Positions 1-8,137 are shown, counted from the stretch's first letter. The stretch is DNA of 12,797 nucleotides from Actinomycetes bacterium (GCA_023418375.1 JAEZZV010000063.1:1-12797), one strand, 5' to 3'. Notes: generated by a model not told the origin, from the letters alone. Made by a program: numbers and translations.

Positions 1-33
1 GGCGATGCGCGGCACGGCCCCAGGCTACGGGGG

Positions 34-76
34 CGGGCCCGCGTGGCGGCGCGGTCCACGCGACCACGCGGGCCCG
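34..76 (-). terminator. Terminator hairpin after the dodecin gene
   Basis: Arms 34-46 and 64-76 are perfectly complementary over 13 bp. The 17-nt interval can fold a further 4-bp CGCG/CGCG stem (50-53 with 59-62). It begins 12 nt beyond the minus-strand stop codon of the dodecin gene. There is no U-tract, as is common for hairpin terminators in high-GC actinobacteria. It could also stop transcription entering from the left of the window. Confidence 0.7.
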
Positions 77-88
77 GCCGACCCGCGA

Positions 89-295
89 TCAGTCGAGGAC
101 GAACGTGACCTCGAGCATCACCTGGTAGGCGACGATGGTCCCGTCCTTGACCTCGACCTTCTGGTCCTTGACCCAGGCCCCGGTGACGTTCCGCAGGGTC
201 TGGGAGGCGCGGGCGATGCCCGAGGCGATCGCGTCCTCGAAGCTGGTCTCGGAACGGACGCTGAGCTCGGTGATCTTGGCGACGGACGACGTCAT
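89..295 (-). CDS. Dodecin family flavin-binding protein
   Basis: This is a 68-residue protein, the usual dodecin length. Dodecins assemble into hollow dodecamers in the cytoplasm that bind flavin or related ligands and are thought to buffer or store them. The sequence shows the family pattern: a short N-terminal strand, one helix (about residues 18-34), then two long strands. W41 sits in GAWVKDQKVEVKDG, matching the conserved tryptophan that stacks on the flavin ring, and the C-terminus ends in the typical VTFVL. The ATG at 293-295 is supported by an excellent Shine-Dalgarno AGGAGGT (301-307 on the plus strand) five bases upstream. The gene stands alone, diverges from lepA and has its own terminator. 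Its actual ligand cannot be read from sequence. Confidence 0.9.
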   Translation of the reverse strand: MTSSVAKITELSVRSETSFEDAIASGIARASQTLRNVTGAWVKDQKVEVKDGTIVAYQVMLEVTFVLD

Positions 296-406
296 GCGAC
301 ACCTCCTGGCGGACGGGGCCCGACGGGCGCCGGACCCACGACCAGCCTCCGTCGACCCGCGGGCCTCCGCAACGCGAGCCGGGCGGGCGGGGGCCCGGCG
401 TCGTGG

Positions 407-412
407 GACGAT
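407..412 (+). promoter_or_regulatory. Possible -10 box for lepA
   Basis: GACGAT lies 33 nt before the lepA TTG and resembles TACGAT upstream of phoH in this window; both are followed by GGGG. No convincing -35 is visible. A 7-bp stem (378-384 with 393-399) lies just upstream. The 150-nt dodecin-lepA divergent gap must hold promoters for both genes, but only this weak candidate is visible. Confidence 0.3.
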
Positions 413-445
413 GGGGGCAGACCCACCAGCACACGGAGCCAGCCC

Positions 446-2335
<1,890 letters not shown>

Positions 2336-2344
2336 GCGGGCCCC

Positions 2345-2366
2345 CGCCCCGCACCGGTGCGGGGCG
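2345..2366 (+). terminator. Perfect 22-nt palindrome, lepA terminator
   Basis: CGCCCCGCACC is followed directly by its exact reverse complement, starting 10 nt after the lepA stop codon. It would fold into a very GC-rich hairpin (about 9 bp with a 4-nt loop) without a U-tract. Being symmetric it could also act on minus-strand transcripts of the aldo/keto reductase gene. Confidence 0.6.
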
Positions 2367-2375
2367 AACACGCCA

Positions 2376-2432
2376 CGAGTGGAGCATTCCCGACGCGACA
2401 CGCGGGCGTGTCGGTCGGGAACACTCCACTCG
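2376..2432. repeat. Long imperfect palindrome between convergent genes
   Basis: Outer arms 2376-2394 and 2414-2432 (19 nt each) are complementary at 17 positions, with the only mismatches a CA/CA internal loop. Inside, CGACACGC (2396-2403) pairs exactly with 2406-2413. Together they make a stem of about 27 bp with one bulged G (2395) and a tiny loop. It lies 11 nt beyond the stop of the minus-strand reductase gene and 40 nt beyond lepA, so a bidirectional terminator role is likely. Its length and more moderate GC also fit a dispersed palindromic (REP-like) element, which cannot be tested from one copy. Confidence 0.7.
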
Positions 2433-2443
2433 CGGGTGGGGCG

Positions 2444-3463
2444 TCAGCTGCGTGCCGCCGCCAGTGTCGCCAGGTGGTCCGGTCCGAGCTCGAGCGACAG
2501 GGCTGCCGCCGCCTCCTCGTACCGGCTCACGCGGGCCGTGCCGAGCAGCGGGACGACGCGCGGGGACTCCTGCGCGACCATCCACGCCAGCACGACCTGG
2601 CTGGGTGCGACCCCGAGGTCGGCGGCCACCGCGCGGACGGCCGCGACCTGCGCCCTACCCTGCTCGCTCGCGTAGTTGCCCTGCCACAGGTAGTGCGCCT
2701 CGCGGTCCGCCTCCGCCATGTCGTAGACGCCCTTGAGCACGGGGGAGTACGCGACCAGCGCCAGGTCCGGGTGCTCGCGCAGGTAGTCCGCCTGCTCCGC
2801 GTCGACGATCGAGGCGCTGTCGAGCCCCGAGCGAGGCGTCAGGTAGGAGTGCTCCTGCTGCAGCGCGACGGGCGCCGGCCAGCCGTTGGCCGCGCAGAGC
2901 TGACGAATGCGCTCGAGCCGCCACGTGCGCACGTTGGACCAGCCGAGGTACCGGACCTTGCCCTCGGCGACGAACGACGCGAGCGTCGACAGCGTCTCCT
3001 CCAGCGGCGTGGCGCGGTCGTCGACGTGCACGTAGTACAGGTCGATGTGGTCCGTCTGGAGGCGGCGCAGGCTCGCCTCGAGGGACTCGCGCAGAACGCC
3101 GGCGCTCGCGCCGACGTAGTTCTGGCGGGCCAGGCCCCAGTCGGGGTCGGGAGCCGCGGCCGGCCACACCGCGTCGAGGTTCTTCACGCGTCCGGTCGCC
3201 TTGGTCGACAGGAACACCCGGTCACGGTTGCCCGTGCGGGCGAACCAGCGGCCGAGGAGCTCCTCGCTCTGGCCGCCGTCGGTGCCCTTCGCCCACCACC
3301 ACGAGTAGCAGTCGGCGGTGTCGATGAAGGTGCCGCCGTCGGCGACGAAGCGGTCCAGCAGCGCCACGGACGTCTGCTCGTCGGCGATGGTGCCCATGGG
3401 CATGGCCCCGAGGGCGATCCTGCTGACCTGCTCGCCAGTGGTGCCGAGCTCGATCGTTCTCAT
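2444..3463 (-). CDS. Aldo/keto reductase family oxidoreductase
   Basis: This 339-residue NAD(P)H-dependent oxidoreductase is predicted to have the (beta/alpha)8 barrel of the aldo/keto reductases and to reduce carbonyl compounds in the cytoplasm. The catalytic tetrad is visible: D48 in FIDTAD, Y53, K88 in LSTK, and H146 in YYVHVDD. YLGWSNV is the usual strand after the active-site His strand, and VPLLGTARVSR near the C-terminus fits the cofactor-binding region. The Y53 region reads CYSWWWAKGTDGGQSEELLG, a slightly longer form of the common YGxGxSExxLG. The ATG (3461-3463) overlaps the stop of the upstream MerR gene by 4 bp. AAGGAG (3475-3480) lies 11 nt upstream, inside the last MerR codons, so translation is probably coupled. 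Substrate is unknown; the linked regulator suggests induction by a toxic aldehyde, ketone or other small molecule. Confidence 0.9.
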   Translation of the reverse strand: MRTIELGTTGEQVSRIALGAMPMGTIADEQTSVALLDRFVADGGTFIDTADCYSWWWAKGTDGGQSEELLGRWFARTGNRDRVFLSTKATGRVKNLDAVWPAAAPDPDWGLARQNYVGASAGVLRESLEASLRRLQTDHIDLYYVHVDDRATPLEETLSTLASFVAEGKVRYLGWSNVRTWRLERIRQLCAANGWPAPVALQQEHSYLTPRSGLDSASIVDAEQADYLREHPDLALVAYSPVLKGVYDMAEADREAHYLWQGNYASEQGRAQVAAVRAVAADLGVAPSQVVLAWMVAQESPRVVPLLGTARVSRYEEAAAALSLELGPDHLATLAAARS

Positions 3464-3888
3464 GCGTCGTTCTTCTCCTTGGTGGGGGCGCCCGGAGCCG
3501 AGGCGTCCGCCTCGCCGAGCATTCCCCGATAGATGCCGATCTTGTGATCCAGTGCCCGCAGGTGCTTGGTGAGAAGCGCGAGCTGGGCTACGAGCTGCTC
3601 CCGGTGCTCCGACAGCACCCTGACGCGCTGGGGGATCGTGTGGTCCCCCTCGCGGGTCAGGTCGACGAACCGCTGCATGTCGCGGATGGACATGCCGGTC
3701 TGTCGCAGGAGCGTGAGGAACACGACGGCGCCGAGCTCGGCGTCGGTGTACCGCCGGTGCCCACCGGGGCCCCGGGGGACCTCGGCGAGCAGGCCGATCC
3801 GCTCGTAGTACCGCAGGGTGTGGGCCGAGACGCCGGTGCGCACGGCGGCTTCCTCGATGGACAGGCCCGGGTCGGTGACGATCGCCAT
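3460..3888 (-). CDS. MerR family transcriptional regulator
   Basis: This 142-residue protein has the standard MerR layout. A winged helix-turn-helix (residues 9-34, LSIEEAAVRTGVSAHTLRYY) is followed by a wing with GGHRRYTD (42-49). A second helical pair (TGMSIRDMQRFVDL, 64-77) leads into a long dimerisation coiled coil (about 85-122). The protein has no cysteine at all, so it cannot sense metals or electrophiles through thiols. A non-covalent ligand is more likely, and the short tail after the coiled coil (about 20 residues) leaves little room for a separate ligand domain. I chose the ATG at 3886-3888 because the preceding frame is not MerR-like and a promoter -10 ends 7 nt upstream, giving a leaderless message. 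It heads a two-gene operon with the aldo/keto reductase, which it presumably controls together with itself. Confidence 0.9.
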   Translation of the reverse strand: MAIVTDPGLSIEEAAVRTGVSAHTLRYYERIGLLAEVPRGPGGHRRYTDAELGAVVFLTLLRQTGMSIRDMQRFVDLTREGDHTIPQRVRVLSEHREQLVAQLALLTKHLRALDHKIGIYRGMLGEADASAPGAPTKEKNDA

Positions 3889-3895
3889 GCCTACG

Positions 3896-3926
3896 ACCGT
3901 AGAAGTTCGAGCGCGCTCGAAGTCAA
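3896..3926 (-). promoter_or_regulatory. MerR-type promoter with 19-bp spacer and operator dyad
   Basis: On the minus strand, TTGACT (-35, 3921-3926) and TACGGT (-10, 3896-3901) are separated by 19 bp. This is the over-long spacer typical of promoters activated by MerR-family proteins through DNA untwisting. The spacer and its edge hold a perfect 16-nt palindrome (TTCGAGCGCGCTCGAA, 3906-3921). The -10 ends 7 nt before the regulator's ATG, so the start point should fall at or very near the start codon. This places autoregulation of the MerR-reductase operon on direct sequence evidence. Confidence 0.85.
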
Positions 3927-3994
3927 CCGGTTCTGTAGGCGAGTTCTCGGCCCGCCCCGGAGCCGACGACGTCGGACGCCCGCCTCGCGCATGC

Positions 3995-4000
3995 GACCCT
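3995..4000 (+). promoter_or_regulatory. Possible -10 box driving the hemW leader ORF
   Basis: GACCCT lies 7 nt before the ATG at 4008. The arrangement resembles TACCCT 6 nt before the HIT gene ATG elsewhere in this window, suggesting a leaderless transcript. No clear -35 is seen. The region is the divergent gap between the MerR gene and hemW. Confidence 0.35.
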
Positions 4001-4007
4001 TGGCGCC

Positions 4008-4040
4008 ATGGCCCCTCTGCTCGCCGGCGCCGCACCGTGA
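4008..4040 (+). CDS. Putative 10-residue leader peptide overlapping the hemW start
   Basis: The ATG at 4008 opens a 10-codon frame encoding MAPLLAGAAP. It ends in a TGA (4038-4040) that overlaps the hemW GTG as GTGA. A -10-like hexamer sits 7 nt upstream. hemW itself has no Shine-Dalgarno sequence, so ribosomes finishing this leader could re-initiate at the GTG. This is inference from the layout; the peptide has no recognisable homology and the overlap could be chance. Confidence 0.35.
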   Translation: MAPLLAGAAP

Positions 4041-5278
4041 CCCCCCCTGCCCTCCCCGACGGCGAGCCCGTGCCCGACGACGGCTCGCTGCCGCCCTGGG
4101 TGGCCGATGCGCGGCCCGCGGCCCCGGGTCTCGCGGTCTACGTCCACGTGCCGTTCTGCCGTGTGCGCTGCGGGTACTGCGACTTCAACACCTACACGTC
4201 CGCCGAGCTCGGTGGAGGGGCGAGCCAGGAGGCGTACGCCCAGACGGCGGTGGCGGAGATCGCGCTCGCAGGGCGCGCGCTGGCCGACGTCGGCCGAGGG
4301 GGGCCGGTCTCGACAGTCTTCTTCGGCGGCGGGACGCCGACCGTGCTCCCGGCCGCCGACCTCGTCCGGGTGCTCGGCGCCGTCGGCGAGACGTGGGGCC
4401 TGGCGCCGGACGCCGAGGTGACCACGGAGGCGAACCCGGACTCGGTGACGCCCGCCTCGCTCGCGACGCTCGCCGCTGCGGGGTTCACTCGGGTGTCCTT
4501 CGGCGTGCAGTCCGTGGTCCCGCACGTCCTGGCGACGCTGGACCGCACGCACGACCCGGAGCGGGTGCCCGACGTCGTCCGCTGGGCGCGGGACGCGGGG
4601 CTGGCGGTCTCGCTCGACCTCATCTACGGCACGCCGGGGGAGTCGCTCGACGACTGGCGGCGCTCGCTCGACGCGGTGACCGCCCTGGAGGTCGACCACG
4701 TCTCGGCGTACGCGCTCGTCGTCGAGGAGGGCACGCGCATGGGTGCGCAGGTCCGGCGCGGCCGGCTGCCGGCCCCCGACCCCGACGACGAGGCCGCCAA
4801 GTACGAGCTCGCCGACGAGCTGCTCACCGCCGCGGGGCTGTCCTGGTACGAGGTCAGCAACTGGGCCAGGACCGACGCCGACGCGTGCCGGCACAACCTG
4901 GGCTACTGGCGCGGCGTGGACTGGTGGGGGGTCGGTCCCGGGGCGCACTCGCACGTCGGCGCCGGGGAACGGGCCGTGCGCTGGTGGAACGTCAAGCACC
5001 CGCGTGCGTACGCGGAGCGGCTCGCGGCGGGGCGCAGCCCGGCAGCTGCGCGCGAGGAGCTCGGGCCCGACGACGTGCGCCTGGAGCGGGTGCTCCTGGC
5101 GGTGCGGCTGCGGGACGGCCTGGACCTGCGGTTGCTCGAGCCCGGCCCGCGCCGGGCGGTGGCCGCGCTCGTGGCGGACGGCCTGCTCGACGGTGTCGCC
5201 GCGGTGCGCGGTCGCGCCGTCCTGACCCGGCGAGGCCGGCTGCTCGCCGACACCGTGGTCCGCGCGCTGACGGTGTGA
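4037..5278 (+). CDS. hemW: HemW, radical SAM heme chaperone (HemN-like)
   Basis: This 413-residue cytoplasmic radical SAM protein matches HemW, formerly annotated as oxygen-independent coproporphyrinogen III oxidase. HemW binds heme and delivers it to target proteins. The [4Fe-4S] motif is C41-x3-C45-x2-C48 followed by D49-F50. The HemN-specific fourth cysteine is replaced by phenylalanine, and the heme-binding HNxxYW motif is present (HNLGYW, 286-291). Both separate HemW from true HemN. GGGTP and EANPDS, conserved in the radical SAM barrel, are also present. The GTG start at 4037 gives ALPDGEPVPDDGSLP near the N-terminus, the arrangement I recall from Streptomyces HemW. No Shine-Dalgarno sequence precedes it, and a short leader ORF overlaps the start. 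It is divergent from the MerR gene and ends at a strong terminator. Confidence 0.95.
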   Translation: MTPPALPDGEPVPDDGSLPPWVADARPAAPGLAVYVHVPFCRVRCGYCDFNTYTSAELGGGASQEAYAQTAVAEIALAGRALADVGRGGPVSTVFFGGGTPTVLPAADLVRVLGAVGETWGLAPDAEVTTEANPDSVTPASLATLAAAGFTRVSFGVQSVVPHVLATLDRTHDPERVPDVVRWARDAGLAVSLDLIYGTPGESLDDWRRSLDAVTALEVDHVSAYALVVEEGTRMGAQVRRGRLPAPDPDDEAAKYELADELLTAAGLSWYEVSNWARTDADACRHNLGYWRGVDWWGVGPGAHSHVGAGERAVRWWNVKHPRAYAERLAAGRSPAAAREELGPDDVRLERVLLAVRLRDGLDLRLLEPGPRRAVAALVADGLLDGVAAVRGRAVLTRRGRLLADTVVRALTV

Positions 5279-5297
5279 GGCCCGCGTCCAGGGACGA

Positions 5298-5335
5298 CGG
5301 AGGGGCCGGCACCCGTGCGGGTGCCGGCCCCTCCG
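5298..5335. terminator. Bidirectional terminator between hemW and the DUF4870 gene
   Basis: Perfect 18-bp arms (5298-5315 and 5318-5335) flank a TG loop. The stem starts 19 nt after the hemW stop and 14 nt beyond the stop of the minus-strand membrane protein gene. It serves two convergent genes. There is no U-tract on either side. Confidence 0.85.
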
Positions 5336-5349
5336 ACGATCGGGTCAGC

Positions 5350-5847
5350 TCACTTCACGAGCCGGATGTTCACCGGGTAGCGGTAGGCCTGGCCCTTGTT
5401 GGCGGCGATCGCGGCCATGATCATGAAGACCAGCGCGGCGATGAAGGCGAGGAACAGCAGCCCGCCGATGCCGAAGGTCACGATCGTGATGATCCAGACG
5501 ACGGCGCCCGCGATGAGCAGGGTGATCTGGAAGTTCAGCGACTCCTTGGCCTGCTCCTCGACGAAGCGGCCACGCTCCTTGAAGACCAGCCAGATCACGA
5601 GCGGCGCGATGAAACCGAGGATGATCGGGCCGATGTGGGACAGCATCGCCCACATGCGCTGGTCGGCGTCGCTCAGCGGGGGCTGGGCGCCCGCGTAGGC
5701 GGGCGGCGGCGCGGCGGCGTAGCCCGGCGGGGGGGCGTTGTACGCGGGGGGCGGCACGGCGCCCGCCGGCGGCGGGACGGAAGCGCCGGGAGCCGGCGGC
5801 GGCGGGACGGCGCCCTCGGGCGTCGGGTCGGACGGGGTGCTGGTCAT
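5350..5847 (-). CDS. DUF4870 (Tic20-like) small membrane protein with proline-rich N-terminus
   Basis: The 165-residue protein has two parts. Residues 1-57 are Pro/Ala/Gly-rich with imperfect repeats of PPPAY/PPPGY, probably disordered and cytoplasmic. Residues 58-165 carry the DUF4870 pattern: SDADQRMWAMLSHIGPIILG, three hydrophobic segments (about 70-89, 106-125 and 127-149), a charged loop ERGRFVEEQAKESLNFQ between the first two, and a short basic tail. The family resembles the Tic20 fold, but its bacterial function is unknown. The ATG at 5845-5847 fits the family, although the ribosome-binding site is weak (GGTGA at a short distance). It appears monocistronic, bounded on its 3' side by the hemW terminator. 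Confidence 0.85.
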   Translation of the reverse strand: MTSTPSDPTPEGAVPPPPAPGASVPPPAGAVPPPAYNAPPPGYAAAPPPAYAGAQPPLSDADQRMWAMLSHIGPIILGFIAPLVIWLVFKERGRFVEEQAKESLNFQITLLIAGAVVWIITIVTFGIGGLLFLAFIAALVFMIMAAIAANKGQAYRYPVNIRLVK

Positions 5848-5949
5848 GTCACGTCACCATTCGAGTGAGACGGATGGACTGGCGCCTCACGGCGCGCGCC
5901 GGAGGGGACCACACCGTGCTCCGCGTCGAGCGCGTTGCACAGCGGTCCG

Positions 5950-5955
5950 AACATA
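5950..5955 (-). promoter_or_regulatory. Weak -10 candidate upstream of the DUF4870 gene
   Basis: TATGTT on the minus strand is the only AT-rich hexamer in the 200-nt gap 5848-6047. It would give a leader of about 100 nt before the DUF4870 ATG. No matching -35 is seen. Apart from a short GCCC/GGGC hairpin (about 5969-5979) and the possible terminator at 6018-6041, I see nothing else in this gap. Confidence 0.25.
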
Positions 5956-6017
5956 GCGAAACGGACGGCCCTTCGGGCAGATCCACGCGCATGACGTGAT
6001 CCGCGCGGGTCGCGTGT

Positions 6018-6041
6018 CGCCGCCGCCGGGATGCGGCGTCG
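6018..6041 (-). terminator. Probable terminator of the DUF3097 gene
   Basis: CGCCGC (6021-6026) pairs with GCGGCG (6033-6038), extended by two more pairs past one mismatch. The loop is 6 nt. It lies 7 nt beyond the minus-strand stop at 6048-6050. Short and without a U-tract, so only moderately supported. Confidence 0.4.
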
Positions 6042-6047
6042 GGCCCG

Positions 6048-6971
6048 TCACTGCGTCACGAAGTCGATCAGCTCCTCGACGCGCCCGAGGAACGCCGCCT
6101 CGAGGTCACGGAAGTCGCGCACGGCGCCCAGGATCCGTTGCCATCCCTGGGCGACGTCGGCCTGGTCCGCCGCCGGCCAGCCGAGCGCGCCGAGCACGCC
6201 GCGCTTCCACTCCACGTGCCGCGGCACCTCGGGCCACGCGTCGAGCCCGAGCCGCGCCGGCCGGACGGCCTGCCACACGTCGACGTACGGGTGGCCGACC
6301 ACCAGCACGCTGCCCGACGGCGCGGCGCGGCCGGCCTCGGCAGCGATCCGGCTCTCCTTCGACCCCGGGACGAGGTGGTCCACGAGCACGCCGAGCCGCC
6401 GCTCGGTCGTGGGCCGGAAGCCGCGCACGGCGTCGACCAGCCCATCGACGCCGTCGAGGAGCTCGACGACGACGCCCGCGATCCGTAGGTCGTCACCCCA
6501 CACGCGCTCGATGAGCTCCGCGTCGTGCCGGCCCTCGACCCACAGGCGGCTGGCGCGGGCGACCCGTGCGGGGGCGTCGGGCACGGCGACGGACCCCGAC
6601 GCGGTCCGCGTCGGACGCGCCGGCACCGGCCGGCCGGCCGGGGGTACGAGCGCGACCGGTTCGCCGTCCACCCAGAAGCCGGGCCCGAGCCCGAACGTGC
6701 GCGTGCGGCCGCGGCGGTCCTCGAGCACGACGACGTGCATCCCGCCGGACTTCTCCACCCGCACGACCGCGCCGACCCAGCCGGTCTCGACGTCCTCGAC
6801 CACCAGCCCCTCGTCGGCGGGCACCTGCCGGGGCGCCGGGCGGCGAGCCTGCACGCGAACGGCCCATGGCCGCGGGTCCCGCGGGTCGCGCGTCCCGCCC
6901 AGGACGTCCGGGCCGTACCGGTCGCCCCACGCGCCAGCGGCGGCGCGGCGGTCGTCGTCGGGCGAGGGCAC
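6048..6971 (-). CDS. DUF3097 family protein, function unknown
   Basis: This 307-residue soluble protein is widely conserved in Actinomycetota near hemW and hrcA. Residues 53-110 look like a small beta domain (GLVVEDVETGWVGAVVRVEK and following strands). The most conserved stretch starts at RLWVEGRHDAELIERVWGDD (142-161), then GVLVDHLVPGSKESRIA (194-210) and GHPYVDVWQAVRP (226-238). The VEGxxD segment followed by a hydrophobic strand ending in D198 recalls the TOPRIM fold of primases and RNase M5, but a clear DxD is missing, so this is only an inference. No signal peptide or membrane segment is visible. I chose the GTG at 6969-6971 because TAGAGT lies 6 nt upstream, giving a leaderless start; there is no Shine-Dalgarno sequence. 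Divergent from hrcA. Confidence 0.85.
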   Translation of the reverse strand: MPSPDDDRRAAAGAWGDRYGPDVLGGTRDPRDPRPWAVRVQARRPAPRQVPADEGLVVEDVETGWVGAVVRVEKSGGMHVVVLEDRRGRTRTFGLGPGFWVDGEPVALVPPAGRPVPARPTRTASGSVAVPDAPARVARASRLWVEGRHDAELIERVWGDDLRIAGVVVELLDGVDGLVDAVRGFRPTTERRLGVLVDHLVPGSKESRIAAEAGRAAPSGSVLVVGHPYVDVWQAVRPARLGLDAWPEVPRHVEWKRGVLGALGWPAADQADVAQGWQRILGAVRDFRDLEAAFLGRVEELIDFVTQ

Positions 6972-6977
6972 GCGTGC

Positions 6978-6983
6978 ACTCTA
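6978..6983 (-). promoter_or_regulatory. -10 box for a leaderless DUF3097 transcript
   Basis: TAGAGT on the minus strand fits TANNNT and ends 6 nt before the GTG start codon, so transcription should begin at the start codon. No good -35 is visible, as is frequent for actinobacterial leaderless promoters. Confidence 0.55.
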
Positions 6984-7041
6984 GACGGGAGGTCCGAGCC
7001 CCACCTCGCCGCCGCTCGACGTGTCCGGGCGGGGGGCGTCG

Positions 7042-7047
7042 TAGGAT
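7042..7047 (+). promoter_or_regulatory. -10 box of the hrcA-dnaJ operon promoter
   Basis: TAGGAT abuts the CIRCE operator and shares its last T with the operator's first base. Transcription would start inside the operator, giving a leader of about 50 nt. A weak TCGACG at 7016-7021 is the best -35 but its spacing (20 bp) is long. Confidence 0.6.
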
Positions 7048-7073
7048 TAGCACTCGGGTGGTGGGAGTGCCAC
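7047..7073 (+). promoter_or_regulatory. CIRCE heat-shock operator (HrcA binding site)
   Basis: TTAGCACTC, 9 nt, then GAGTGCCAC matches the CIRCE consensus TTAGCACTC-N9-GAGTGCTAA at 16 of 18 arm positions. The left arm is perfect; the right arm differs at its last and third-last bases. It overlaps the -10 edge and the expected start point of the hrcA operon, so HrcA bound here would block transcription of its own gene. Confidence 0.93.
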
Positions 7074-7106
7074 CCGCGGCAGGGCTGGCGGCGGAGGGGA
7101 GGCGCG

Positions 7107-8126
7107 TTGAGCGAGGACCGCAGGCTCGAGGTGCTCCGGGCCATCGTCGACGACTACGTGCGCACGCGCGAGCCCGTCGGGTCGCGCACGCTCGTCGAGC
7201 GGCACGGGCTGGGCGTCTCGCCGGCCACGATCCGCAACGACATGGCCGCGCTCGAGGACGCCGGCCTCATCGCTCAGCCGCACACGTCGGCGGGCCGCGT
7301 GCCGACCGACAAGGGCTACCGGCTGTTCGTCGACCGGCTGTCGCACGTCAAGCCCCTGTCGCCGGCCGAGCAGCGGGCCATCCACGCCTTCCTCGAGGAC
7401 GCGGTGGACCTGGACGACGTGGTCGACCGCTCCGTCCGTCTCCTTGCCCAGCTCACGCACCAGGTCGCCGTGGTCCAGTACCCCTCGCTGCGCCGCTCCG
7501 CCCTGCGACACCTCGAGCTCGTGCCGATGAGTCCCGAGCGCCTCCTCATGGTGATCATCACGGAGACCGGCCGCGTCGAGCAGCGGGTCCTCGAGGTGCC
7601 GGACGGCCTCCCGGAGCACACGATCGGCGAGCTGCGCGCGCGGCTCAACGCGTCGGTGGCGGGCCGCCGGCTCGCCGACATCAGCGAGCCGCTCGACGCG
7701 GTGGTCCAGGCATTCCCGGTCGGGGACCAGGAGTTCGTCCGCCGCGTGGCGTGCGTCCTGTCCGAGACGCTCGGCGAGACCACCGAGGAGCGCATCGTCA
7801 TGGCGGGCACGGCGAACCTGGCTCGCAGCGGCCTGGACTTCGCGCACACCATCCGTCCCGTCCTGGAGGCGCTCGAGGAGCAGGTGGTGCTGCTCAACCT
7901 CCTGAGCGAGATGGCCGAGGACGCGGCCGGCGTCGCCGTCCGGATCGGTCACGAGAACGAGCACGCGGGCCTGGCCGAGACGTCGATCGTGGCCGCGAGC
8001 TACGGCTCGGGCGGTCAGCCGGTGGCGCGCATCGGCTCGCTCGGTCCGACGCGGATGGACTACGCGGGCACCATCTCGTCCGTGCGGGCGGTCGCGCGCT
8101 ACCTCTCCCGGATCCTCGCCGGATGA
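7107..8126 (+). CDS. hrcA: HrcA, heat-inducible transcription repressor
   Basis: HrcA represses heat-shock genes by binding CIRCE and needs the GroE chaperonin to stay active, so unfolded protein relieves repression. The protein is 339 residues, the normal length. The N-terminal winged helix covers about residues 1-75, with VGSRTLVERHGLGVSPATIR (24-43) and the HrcA signature QPHTSAGRVPTDKGYR (57-72). The C-terminal half carries the GAF-like and dimerisation regions and ends in GPTRMDYAGTISSVRAVARY, a conserved HrcA tail. The TTG start at 7107 is preceded by GGAGGGGAGG (7093-7102), a strong ribosome-binding site. Its own CIRCE lies 34 nt upstream, direct evidence for autorepression. dnaJ2 and rsmE follow on the same strand. 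Confidence 0.97.
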   Translation: MSEDRRLEVLRAIVDDYVRTREPVGSRTLVERHGLGVSPATIRNDMAALEDAGLIAQPHTSAGRVPTDKGYRLFVDRLSHVKPLSPAEQRAIHAFLEDAVDLDDVVDRSVRLLAQLTHQVAVVQYPSLRRSALRHLELVPMSPERLLMVIITETGRVEQRVLEVPDGLPEHTIGELRARLNASVAGRRLADISEPLDAVVQAFPVGDQEFVRRVACVLSETLGETTEERIVMAGTANLARSGLDFAHTIRPVLEALEEQVVLLNLLSEMAEDAAGVAVRIGHENEHAGLAETSIVAASYGSGGQPVARIGSLGPTRMDYAGTISSVRAVARYLSRILAG

Positions 8127-8137
8127 CGTCGAACCGT

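Noticed and set aside
378..399. 7-bp GC stem upstream of lepA as a riboswitch or attenuator.
   Set aside because: It lies upstream of the only -10 candidate, so it is probably not in the transcript, and such stems are frequent at this GC.
3544..5868. 774-codon plus-strand frame through the MerR gene, hemW and the DUF4870 gene.
   Set aside because: It crosses three recognised genes in the wrong frame or strand and is Arg/Gly-rich throughout, a typical GC artefact.
5969..6009. Short GCCC/GGGC hairpin and near repeats of GATCC-CGCG in the DUF4870/DUF3097 gap.
   Set aside because: Too short to distinguish from chance.
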